A DNA stretch of 35,326 nt from CAZWKX01 sp964614095 (GTDB taxonomy: Bacteria; Actinomycetota; Acidimicrobiia; Spongiisociales; UBA11373), in NCBI GenBank assembly GCA_964614095.1, contig CAZTJO010000020.1, positions 1 through 35,326 of the forward strand. The letters are read 5' to 3'. The notes beneath the pieces were generated by a model, which saw only the letters and a list, made by a program, of their open reading frames with translations, had not been told where the DNA came from and ran no database searches. Of this stretch, positions 6,595 to 14,015 are shown piece by piece. Positions within the stretch are counted from its first letter, which is position 1; every line of letters starts with the position of its first letter. The position numbers and the translations under genes were made by a program.

Positions 6595-7083
6595 TTACGG
6601 GAAGCCCGTCTGCACAAAGTCGGGATCCACGGCGGCCTGGAGAGCTACCAGGGTGGCATGACAGTCGGCCCCTGATAGATCGGCCTCGCCGTAATAGGTG
6701 CCGTCCGTCGAACTCTCCCAGATAGACCAGGTGTTGCCGGAAGCGGCAGTCCGGACGATGCAGACAACATCGGAGGACGCTGCGGGCAGATCGAGATACA
6801 CACCGAGGGCAGGGTCAGCGTTGAGAACGGCGTTGGGTTCCAGATCGGTGATGTCACTCGCCGTATCCGTATAGTCGCCGGCTTCAAGCCAAAACGCCTT
6901 CTCTGCCACCATTACGTTGCGTAGATCGCTCTGCGCCGAACGATCCTGTGCGGACCTGCGGAAGCCAAGGAACGAGGGAATGGCGATAGCGATGAGAACT
7001 GCAATGATCATCACTACGACCATCAACTCAATGAGCGTGAAGCCCTCGTCCGAAGCCAACCGCCGCCGGATGGCTTTCATCAT
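6595..7083 (-). CDS. pilA: type IV major pilin
   Basis: 162-residue prepilin. It has a short basic leader (MMKAIRRRLASDEG) followed by the cleavage site G|FTLIELMVVVMIIAVLIAI, with Glu at +5 and the long hydrophobic helix. A small globular domain of about 110 residues follows, with two Cys (in VVCIV and ADCHA) that may form the usual C-terminal disulfide loop. The double ATG (7083 or 7080) sits behind AGGAGG at 8 nt. It has its own sigma-28-like promoter (7135-7163) and a strong terminator. That fits high-level expression of a single gene, so I call it the major subunit. Confidence 0.93.
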   Translation of the reverse strand: MMKAIRRRLASDEGFTLIELMVVVMIIAVLIAIAIPSFLGFRRSAQDRSAQSDLRNVMVAEKAFWLEAGDYTDTASDITDLEPNAVLNADPALGVYLDLPAASSDVVCIVRTAASGNTWSIWESSTDGTYYGEADLSGADCHATLVALQAAVDPDFVQTGFP

Positions 7084-7134
7084 ATTGAGAACCTCCTGAT
7101 GGGCCTCATGGAACCGAATCTCGGTCCGTCGAAG

Positions 7135-7163
7135 TCATCGGTCCCGCGCAGGATTCCCTTGAG
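7135..7163 (-). promoter_or_regulatory. sigma-28-like promoter of the major pilin gene
   Basis: On the minus strand: CTCAAGG, 14 nt, ACCGATGA. The -10-like part is close to the GCCGATAA of FliA/SigD/WhiG promoters, and TCAA resembles their TAAA. It implies a leader of roughly 45 nt before the AGGAGG site. The same element with identical spacing lies before pilB and before the PilV-like gene. Confidence 0.7.
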
Positions 7164-7180
7164 GGCCATTTAGGGACTAC

Positions 7181-8407
7181 TTACTGGATGAGCTTGGCGA
7201 TGTTGAACATCGGCAGATACAGGGAGATGAGAATGGCGCCGACGGCCATACCCATCATGATGATCAGCAGCGGCTCGATGAGGCTGGTTATGGCGGCAAC
7301 CGAGTCCTCGACTTCCTGGTCGTAGAAGTCGGCGACCTTGGCCAGCATGGTATCGAGCTCCCCGGTTTCCTCTCCCACCGCCATCATGTGAGTCACCATC
7401 GGCGGGAACACCTCGTGCCTCTGCAGCGGCGCCGCCAGCGGCTCACCTCGCTTCACCGAGGCGCCCACGTCCCCCAACGCATCGGCGACCATGGTGTTGC
7501 CCGCGGTGACCGAAACGATATCGAGTGCCTGGAGCACGGGAACGCCGGTGCGGGTGAGCACCGAAAACGTGCGGGCAAACCGGCTGATGGCGACCTTGCA
7601 CACCAGCTTGCCGAAGATGGGGATTCGCAGCTTGATGCCGTCCCAGGTACGGCGTCCTCTCTCGGTGGCGATCCAGCGCCGGCATCCGACGACCGCCCCG
7701 ATCGTCATGAGCAGGAACAGCCACCACAGCCTGGTGAGCAAACCGGAGATGTTGATCAGCGTCTGGGTCGGCATGGGCAGACTTCCGCCCAGGTCCTCGT
7801 ACATCCGTTTGAAGACGGGCACGATAAAAACGAGCATGGCGGTGACGATCCCGATTATGAGCATGAACACAACAACCGGGTAAGCCATGGCCGATTTCAC
7901 CTTGGAGCGAAGCCGCACCCCGGCCTCCAGCGTGTCGGCGAGCCGCACCAGTGTCTCGTCCAGGGCACCGCCGACCTCGCCCGCCTGGATCATCGCGACG
8001 TAGAGATGGTTGAATGCCTTCGGGTGTTCGGCGAGGGCCGACGAGAGGCTCGAGCCCTGCTCGACCTTGGTTCGCACTTGGGCGACCACATCGGCGAGCA
8101 GCGGGGTCTCCACCTGCTCCTCGAGGACACTCAGGGCCCGCACCAGGGTGAGGCCGGAGTTCACCATGGTGGCCAGCTGCCGGCTGAACAAGGCAACGTC
8201 TTTCGACTTGATGCGCTTGCCGAAGCCGGGGATCTTCATCTCCTTATCGAGCGCCGAGGTCCTCCTGGCCGACACTTCCAACGGAATGAGACCCTTGTCG
8301 CGCAGGGTCTTGGCGACGGCTGCCGCCGAGGACCCGTCCATGAACCCCGACCGGATGGTCCCGGAGCGATCGCGCACCCGATAGTCGAAGATGGTGGCCG
8401 TGCTCAT
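7181..8407 (-). CDS. pilC: type IV pilus platform protein PilC (GspF family)
   Basis: Polytopic inner-membrane protein on which PilB and PilT act to insert or remove pilin subunits. 408 residues, typical. It starts FDYRVRDRSGTIRSG. It has two repeated GspF domains of about 120 residues, each with a cytoplasmic helix bundle (LFSRQLATMVNSGLTLVRAL near 75-95; RFARTFSVLTRTGVPVLQAL near 275-295) and membrane helices near 170-195, 225-240 and 375-400. The ATG overlaps the pilT stop (ATGA). It precedes the pilin gene by 97 bp, which hold the pilin promoter. Confidence 0.95.
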   Translation of the reverse strand: MSTATIFDYRVRDRSGTIRSGFMDGSSAAAVAKTLRDKGLIPLEVSARRTSALDKEMKIPGFGKRIKSKDVALFSRQLATMVNSGLTLVRALSVLEEQVETPLLADVVAQVRTKVEQGSSLSSALAEHPKAFNHLYVAMIQAGEVGGALDETLVRLADTLEAGVRLRSKVKSAMAYPVVVFMLIIGIVTAMLVFIVPVFKRMYEDLGGSLPMPTQTLINISGLLTRLWWLFLLMTIGAVVGCRRWIATERGRRTWDGIKLRIPIFGKLVCKVAISRFARTFSVLTRTGVPVLQALDIVSVTAGNTMVADALGDVGASVKRGEPLAAPLQRHEVFPPMVTHMMAVGEETGELDTMLAKVADFYDQEVEDSVAAITSLIEPLLIIMMGMAVGAILISLYLPMFNIAKLIQ

Positions 8408-9972
8408 TTGTGCTGACCTCCAAGCAGTTTCATGAGCTCGTCAATGTAAGCCGTCGCCTCAGTGGCCACCGCCATTGAGATGCGCCCGGCCTGGACCAGC
8501 TGAGCCAGCGACTGCTCCATGGTCTGCATGCCGTGCTGACCCCCGGCCTGCATGGAACTGCGGATCTGGTGCACCTTGCCCTCACGAATCAGATTGCGTA
8601 CCGCCGGCGTAGCCACGAGGACCTCCACGGCAGCCACCCTGCCGCCCCCATCTATCCTCGGCAGCAACAACTGCGAGACCACACCCTGGAGGCTGCTGGC
8701 CAGCTGCACCCGCACCTGCTGCTGCTGGTGTGGCGGGAACACATCGATAATCCGCTCCACCGAGCCGGGGGCGTCCTGCGTGTGAAGGGTGGCAAAGACC
8801 AGGTGACCCGTCTCGGCGGCAGTGAGCGCGGTTTCGATGGTTTCCAGGTCGCGCAGCTCACCCACCAAGATGACGTCGGGATCTTGGCGGAGGGCGTGTT
8901 TGAGGGCAGAGGCAAACGACGGCGTGTCCGACCCCACCTCACGCTGATTGATAAGTGAACGCTTGTGGCGATGCATGAACTCGATGGGGTCCTCGACGGT
9001 CATGATGTGAACCGCCCGGGTGCGGTTGATGAGGTCGACGATCGAGGCCAGGGTCGTCGACTTGCCCTGCCCGGTGGCGCCGGTGACCAGCACCAGGCCC
9101 CGTGCCGACCGGCCGAACTCAGCGACGACGGACGGGATGCCGAGTTCCTCGAGGGAGTGGATCTCTTCGGGGATGCCGCGGAGCACCGCCCCCACCGAAC
9201 CGCGCTGCAGGAACACGTTCACCCGAAAACGGCCTTTCCCCGGCACCGGGTGCGAGCAGTCCAATTCGAGATTGTTCTCGAACTTCTCCCGCTGCCGTCC
9301 CGTAAGGATGCTGAAGATCATGGTCCGCAGCTGCTCCGGGGTCAGCCGTTCGTAGCCCTTCAGGACCTGCAGCTGACCGTGGAGGCGCACTTGTGGAGGT
9401 GATCCGGCGGTGAGGTGCAAGTCGGATCCGCCGATATCGAGCAGGATTTCCAGCAATTCGTTGATGTGATAGCCAGCCCAGATGCGCTGCTCGACCTCCA
9501 GGGCGCCCTCAGCGGGCGCTCCGGGTGCTGCCGCATAGACGACAAGGAGCAACTCCTCCAGGGTCTGCCGACGCCCGATCACCGGCACCACCCGACACCC
9601 GGACAGCCTCTCGAGATGCGCCACCTTCTTTTCATTGAGAGGATCAGGCATCGCCACGTGGAGACGGTCCGGCTTCTCGAAGCGAAGAGGAAGTGCGGTG
9701 TGTTTCAAGGCGGCAGAGCGCTGGATCCGACCAATGGCCTCGGGTTCCGGTGCCGGACCCTTCTTCGAATCGAAGTACGCGATGCCGAGGCGCTCGGCCA
9801 CCAGTTCGAGCATCACCTCCGGATCGACGCGGTGCTTCTCCATGAGAACCCGCACCGGATGCCCGCCCATGCTGTCGGCGGCAGCCAGAGCTTCATCGAA
9901 GTCGCCGGCGGTGAGGATCTCCCGATCGACGAGCAGTTGCCCCAACTGACGAATCATCGTGGAATCAACCAC
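8404..9972 (-). CDS. pilT: pilus retraction ATPase PilT with an added N-terminal MshEN-type domain
   Basis: Hexameric ATPase that drives pilus disassembly. 522 residues, against about 345-370 for ordinary PilT. The extra about 160 N-terminal residues (MIRQLGQLLVDREILTAGDF… VMLELVAERLGIAYFD…) resemble the GspE/PilB N-terminal region that in some relatives binds c-di-GMP. The core follows: Walker A GATGQGKST (about 296-304; Gln replaces the usual Ser), Asp box VEDPIEF, Walker B DPDVILVGELRD, His box TLHT. The PilT signature appears as AVRNLIREGK (close to AIRNLIRE), which separates it from PilB. GTG at 9972 shares one base with the pilB stop; an ATG five codons on is possible. Confidence 0.9.
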   Translation of the reverse strand: MVDSTMIRQLGQLLVDREILTAGDFDEALAAADSMGGHPVRVLMEKHRVDPEVMLELVAERLGIAYFDSKKGPAPEPEAIGRIQRSAALKHTALPLRFEKPDRLHVAMPDPLNEKKVAHLERLSGCRVVPVIGRRQTLEELLLVVYAAAPGAPAEGALEVEQRIWAGYHINELLEILLDIGGSDLHLTAGSPPQVRLHGQLQVLKGYERLTPEQLRTMIFSILTGRQREKFENNLELDCSHPVPGKGRFRVNVFLQRGSVGAVLRGIPEEIHSLEELGIPSVVAEFGRSARGLVLVTGATGQGKSTTLASIVDLINRTRAVHIMTVEDPIEFMHRHKRSLINQREVGSDTPSFASALKHALRQDPDVILVGELRDLETIETALTAAETGHLVFATLHTQDAPGSVERIIDVFPPHQQQQVRVQLASSLQGVVSQLLLPRIDGGGRVAAVEVLVATPAVRNLIREGKVHQIRSSMQAGGQHGMQTMEQSLAQLVQAGRISMAVATEATAYIDELMKLLGGQHK

Positions 9973-11648
9973 TAGACCACCACCCTCAACACTTCTTCGA
10001 GCGTTGTGAAGCCGAGTCGTACCTTCTCCATGCCGTCCTGGCGCAGGGTCAACATGCCCTGCTCGACGGCGATCTTCTTGATCTCGTCCGAGGGCCGGCG
10101 CTCGACGGCCATCCGCTGGATCTCCTCGCCCACCAGCAGCACCTCGTTGATGGCAAGGCGGCCGTGGTAGCCGGTGCCGGCGCAGGCCTTGCAGCCGACG
10201 GCCTCGTACACCGTAAAAGGCTCCTGGTCCGGACCGAGGCCCATCTGCGACAGAATCTCGGGCGTCACCTCGTGGCCCTGGCGGCAGTGGTCACAAAGCC
10301 TCCGGGCCAGGCGCTGCGCGATGATCGAGTCGAGCGACGACGCCACCAGATAGGCCTCGACACCCATGTCCACCAGGCGGCCGATGCTCGATGAGGAATC
10401 GTTGGTATGTAGGGTGCTGAGCACGAGGTGCCCGGTGAGCGCCGCCTCCACCGCCGTCTTCGCCGTCTCCACATCGCGGATCTCACCGACGAGCACAACG
10501 TCGGGGTCGGAACGCAGGATCGACTTGAGGGCAGTGGCGAAAAAAAGCCCGGCCTTGCGGTTGACCTGAACCTGAATGACGCCGGGAAGCCGGTACTCGA
10601 CGGGATCCTCAACGGTGATGATGTGCCGGTCCGGCTGGTTGACGATATTGAGCGTGGAGTACAGCGTCGTCGTCTTGCCGGAGCCGGTCGGCCCGGTGAC
10701 GAGGATGGCGCCATAGGGTTTTGTATAGGACTGGGCAAAGCGCTCGAGGTTGTACGGCAGGAACCCCAGATCCTTCAGGTCGAGGATGGCGTCGTCCTTG
10801 TCGAGCACGCGGATGACGACCTTCTCCCCGTAGATGGTGGGCAGTGTGGCAACACGCAGATCGATCTGGCGTCCGGCAACCCGCAGGCTCACCCGGCCGT
10901 CCTGGGGCACGCGGCGCTCGGCAATGTCCAGATCGGCCATGATCTTGAGCCGGCTCACCACGGCTCCCGACACCGACCGCGGCGTCGACATGACCTCGTG
11001 GAGCACTCCGTCGATACGGAAACGAACTCGCAGGTCGCGCTCCCCCGGCTCAATGTGAAGGTCGGAGGCCCTCTCGTTCACCGCCCGGCTGATGAGCGTG
11101 TTGACCAGCTTGACCACCGGCGCTTCTTCCACCGCGGCTTCGATGGCGGAGAGATCCTCTTCGATCGTATCGCCGCCATCGGCCACCAAGTCGGCAAGAT
11201 CGTCGACGGAATCATCGAAACGGCCCGACCGGCGAATTGCATCCTCGATGCCGCTGCGGGTGGAGATCCGCGGGACCACGTGGAGGCCGGTGACCGCGCG
11301 CAGGTCGTCCATGACCAGGACGTTGCCGGGATCGGCCATGGCCACAACAAGCCGGTCGCCGTCAAATCCGATGGGCATAACCGAGTACCGGCGCGCCAGC
11401 GACTCCGGCACTAGAGCCGCCGCCGCCGGGTCGATGGCGATCTCGGCCAAGTCGACGTACTCGATGCCGATGTGACGAGCCAGTGTCTTCACGAGATCGG
11501 CCTCGGCGACGATATGTTCCTCAACGAGGATCCTCGTGAGTGGCCCGCCTGATTCAGCTTGTATGCCGGCCGCACGCTCGAGGTCGTTTCGGGTCAGCAG
11601 ACCCTCTTCGAGCAGCATGACGCCGATGTGCTCGCCTTCACCGGCCAC
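9972..11648 (-). CDS. pilB: pilus extension ATPase PilB (GspE family)
   Basis: Powers pilin polymerisation at the PilC platform. 558 residues. The N-terminal domain (about 1-150) has the MshEN/GspE_N pattern (IGVMLLEEGLLTRNDL…, LARHIGIEYVDL…). The catalytic core has SDLHIEP, Walker A GPTGSGKTT (about 317-325), Asp box VEDPVEY, Walker B DPDVVLVGEIRD and the His box LSTLHTND. Near 450-490, CDHC and CKAC form the zinc-binding four-Cys knob of PilB/GspE. Start GTG at 11648 with GGGAG upstream. It lies 72 bp behind aroE, and that gap contains a sigma-28-like promoter, so it can be transcribed apart from the upstream genes. Confidence 0.95.
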   Translation of the reverse strand: MAGEGEHIGVMLLEEGLLTRNDLERAAGIQAESGGPLTRILVEEHIVAEADLVKTLARHIGIEYVDLAEIAIDPAAAALVPESLARRYSVMPIGFDGDRLVVAMADPGNVLVMDDLRAVTGLHVVPRISTRSGIEDAIRRSGRFDDSVDDLADLVADGGDTIEEDLSAIEAAVEEAPVVKLVNTLISRAVNERASDLHIEPGERDLRVRFRIDGVLHEVMSTPRSVSGAVVSRLKIMADLDIAERRVPQDGRVSLRVAGRQIDLRVATLPTIYGEKVVIRVLDKDDAILDLKDLGFLPYNLERFAQSYTKPYGAILVTGPTGSGKTTTLYSTLNIVNQPDRHIITVEDPVEYRLPGVIQVQVNRKAGLFFATALKSILRSDPDVVLVGEIRDVETAKTAVEAALTGHLVLSTLHTNDSSSSIGRLVDMGVEAYLVASSLDSIIAQRLARRLCDHCRQGHEVTPEILSQMGLGPDQEPFTVYEAVGCKACAGTGYHGRLAINEVLLVGEEIQRMAVERRPSDEIKKIAVEQGMLTLRQDGMEKVRLGFTTLEEVLRVVV

Positions 11649-11688
11649 TGGGTCTCCCTTGGGCGCGATTCCACTGGCTTTCGTGAGG

Positions 11689-11717
11689 GATTCGGCACAC
11701 CAGCGAGGACGCTTGAG
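11689..11717 (-). promoter_or_regulatory. sigma-28-like promoter of the pilB operon
   Basis: On the minus strand: CTCAAGC, 14 nt, GCCGAATC, located between the aroE stop and the pilB GTG (leader about 35-40 nt). Of the three similar elements this one has the G in front of CCGA as in the FliA/WhiG consensus. It would start a pilB-pilT-pilC transcript independent of the aro genes. Confidence 0.65.
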
Positions 11718-11720
11718 CAG

Positions 11721-12491
11721 TTACGCCCGGGCGACGGATTCCATGGTCGCTAGAGGCGCCTCGAGTCCGGTCCACAAGGTGAACGAAAGCGAGGCCTGAG
11801 CCACCAGAAGGTCGATGCCGTCGGCCACCGGAATGCCGGAGTTGCGGGCTGTTTCCACGGCGCGGGTCGTCTCCGGGCCGTACGGAAGGTCAAAGAGGCC
11901 GGCGGCAGCTTCCACAATACCGGGCGGCAGGCTCTCGCCCGCCATGCCGAGAGGTGTGGCGTTGACCACGACGGCGCCGTCGATCACCTGGCCCCAAGGC
12001 ACCTCACGAGCCTCCACACCCAGCGATTCCGCCAGCTTGGTGCCGTCGCCCGCAGGCAGCGTGGCCACGTTCAGAGCGGCGCCCTCCAGCGCAACAAAGG
12101 CGGCGGCAGCCGCCCCACCGCCACCCAGCACCAGCACCGGCACGTGATGAGGCAGATCCGCACGATCCCAAGCCCGCAGCAGGCCGCCAACGTCGGTGTT
12201 CTCACCAACCACTTCCCCATCTTCGAGAAGAAACGTGTTCACCGCTCTGCTGCGCTCCGCCGCCGGAAACAGCCGGTCTGCTGCTGCAGCCGCCACCAGC
12301 TTGTGGGGCATGGTGACGTTGGCGCCGTGCAGGTTGCCGGCACGAATCTCGGAGCAGGCCAGGTACACCCCCTGCTCGTCGACCCGGCGCGCCGTGTACC
12401 GGCCTTCGATGCCCACGGCGGCCAGCGCGGCGTTGTGAATAGCCGGTGACCTGGAGTGCCCCACCGGATCACCCAGAAGCACAAGCCTCAC
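11721..12491 (-). CDS. aroE: shikimate dehydrogenase
   Basis: NADP-dependent reduction of 3-dehydroshikimate to shikimate. 256 residues, slightly short but complete. Motifs: GDPVGHSRSPAIHN (residues 7-20) for substrate binding, ANVTMPHK (about 58-65) with the catalytic Lys, GENTDVGG (about 96-103) with the catalytic Asp, the nucleotide loop LVLGGGGAAAAA (about 120-131), and NATPLGM (about 178-184). GTG at 12491 overlaps the mltG stop. It is the last gene before the pilus block, and is separated from aroC, aroK and aroB by nine pilus genes. Confidence 0.94.
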   Translation of the reverse strand: MRLVLLGDPVGHSRSPAIHNAALAAVGIEGRYTARRVDEQGVYLACSEIRAGNLHGANVTMPHKLVAAAAADRLFPAAERSRAVNTFLLEDGEVVGENTDVGGLLRAWDRADLPHHVPVLVLGGGGAAAAAFVALEGAALNVATLPAGDGTKLAESLGVEAREVPWGQVIDGAVVVNATPLGMAGESLPPGIVEAAAGLFDLPYGPETTRAVETARNSGIPVADGIDLLVAQASLSFTLWTGLEAPLATMESVARA

Positions 12492-13606
12492 GGTATGAGC
12501 CCGGCGTCCCTCGCCTGCTGCACCAGCACGAGGAAGTCGTCGTAGTCGTCGGTGAAGGCGTGGCCCCCGTCCTCGTTGATGAGGACGTAGTAGATGTAGT
12601 CGGTCTCCTCCGGAGAAGCCGCCGCCTCCAGCGAGGCGAGCCGGACGCCGGAGATCGGCGTCGGCGGCAATCCCCTGTACAGATAGGTGTTGTACGGCGA
12701 ATCGACGCTGAGATCATCGATGGTGAGCCCCCCTTCGGGAGGACCGCCGAGGGCATAGATCACGGTGGCGTCGATCTGGAGCAGCATGTCGAGCCCGAGC
12801 CGGTTGTAGATGACGCTGGCGATCTTGGCCCTGTCCTCGTCGAGCTTGGCCTCTTCCTCGATCATCGACGCGATGATGATCCCGTCGTACGGGGTCAGGC
12901 CCAGATCGGCCAAGTACCCCCAGCTCACCGAGGCCACTCTGGCCTCGGTGGTCTCGGTGAGCAGGTTGAGCACGTCCTCGGCGGTGAAGTTGCGGCCTAT
13001 CTCATAGGTGTCGGGGAAAAGCAGGCCCTCCCAGTCACTCAGGCTCTCCGGCTCACCCGGCAGCAGATCACAGGTCACGGAACCGTCGAGCAGCGCCGCG
13101 CTCAGCTCTTCGAAGGTGAAATCGGTCTGGTCGGCTATCGAACTCAGCGTCTCGGAGACCCTGAGCCCTTCGATGACCGTGATCACGTACTCCTCTTCTA
13201 CGGGGCCCTCCAGCAGCAGATCGATGACGTCGTCGTCATCCATGCCCGTCTGCAGCGTGTACCTGCCGGCCTGCAACCGATCCGAGGCATTCCTGTTGGT
13301 GACGGCTCTCTGGAAGTCGCCGGCCGAGTCGATGACCCCCAGCTCCTCCAGCTCCTCGGCGATATTGGCCGCCGGAGTCCCGGGCTCGATGACAAACACG
13401 ACGGCCAGCCCCGGCTCTACCGTGGTGCCGGTGCTACCGCCGAGAGCGTCGTTCACCCGGTCGGCGAGCAGCTTCACTCCGATGTAGGCGCCTCCAAACA
13501 GCACGACCACCAGCGCCACCGCGCCCAGCACTCGCAGCGAGGTGTGCACCCAGTGATCCTCACCCTCCTCGGGGCCGTACCGGGGACGTCTGGACGGATT
13601 GCTCAT
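12488..13606 (-). CDS. mltG: endolytic murein transglycosylase MltG (YceG family)
   Basis: Membrane-bound lytic transglycosylase thought to cut nascent glycan strands and set their length. 372 residues. It has a cytoplasmic basic N terminus, one membrane helix (about 30-50, ALVVVLFGGAYIGVKLL), a LysM-like subdomain (FVIEPGTPAANIAEEL), then the YceG core. The catalytic Glu lies in IIASMIEEEAKLDEDRAKIASV (read as two adjacent segments, about residues 238-260), followed by NRL and LQIDATVIYAL. It overlaps ruvX (ATGA) and aroE (GTGA). The ruvX-mltG-aroE order is the usual actinobacterial one. Confidence 0.93.
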   Translation of the reverse strand: MSNPSRRPRYGPEEGEDHWVHTSLRVLGAVALVVVLFGGAYIGVKLLADRVNDALGGSTGTTVEPGLAVVFVIEPGTPAANIAEELEELGVIDSAGDFQRAVTNRNASDRLQAGRYTLQTGMDDDDVIDLLLEGPVEEEYVITVIEGLRVSETLSSIADQTDFTFEELSAALLDGSVTCDLLPGEPESLSDWEGLLFPDTYEIGRNFTAEDVLNLLTETTEARVASVSWGYLADLGLTPYDGIIIASMIEEEAKLDEDRAKIASVIYNRLGLDMLLQIDATVIYALGGPPEGGLTIDDLSVDSPYNTYLYRGLPPTPISGVRLASLEAAASPEETDYIYYVLINEDGGHAFTDDYDDFLVLVQQARDAGLIP

Positions 13607-14013
13607 CGTCTCCCATCCAAGTAGGCCTGTAGGAATACCGCCGCAGCAACACCGTCACGAACGCGGCGTCTGCGGCTGCGGCGCAGCCCGGCCTCGACGA
13701 GCACCCGCTCCGCGGTCACGGTGCTGAAGCGCTCGTCGTAGAGATCGACGGGCCGACCGGTCGCCTCGCCCACCCGTGCCGCAAAGTCTCGGGCCGCCAA
13801 CGCCGCCGCGCCTTCGCTGCCGTCGAGGCCGAGGGGCAGACCCACCACGATGCGCTCTGCCTCCACCTCGCGAGCCAACGCGGCGATCCGCTCCATGAGG
13901 TCCGGAGCCACCGCGTCCAGCGCGGCCCGGGGCTGGGCGGTCACCTGGCGAGTATCGCTTGCCGCCACTCCGATGCGCCGGGTGCCGGGGTCGAGACCGA
14001 GGATCCTGCCCAT
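13603..14013 (-). CDS. ruvX: YqgF/RuvX family putative Holliday-junction resolvase
   Basis: Small RNase H-fold protein, in other bacteria implicated in rRNA processing and/or junction resolution. 136 residues, normal. It starts GRILGLDPGTRRIGVAASD, the first-strand motif with catalytic Asp. It continues with IVVGLPLGLDGSEG (about 55-68) and VDLYDERFSTVTAERVL (about 93-109), where the second acidic residues lie, and ends with a DGVAAAVFLQAYLD helix. It starts 2 nt after the alaS stop and overlaps mltG. Confidence 0.93.
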   Translation of the reverse strand: MGRILGLDPGTRRIGVAASDTRQVTAQPRAALDAVAPDLMERIAALAREVEAERIVVGLPLGLDGSEGAAALAARDFAARVGEATGRPVDLYDERFSTVTAERVLVEAGLRRSRRRRVRDGVAAAVFLQAYLDGRR

Positions 14014-14015
14014 GG

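Noticed and set aside
7084..7134. c-di-GMP riboswitch in the pilin leader
   Set aside because: The leader is only about 50 nt. A small hairpin (GGACCGA/TCGGTTCC) is possible, but none of the conserved GEMM sequence blocks is present.
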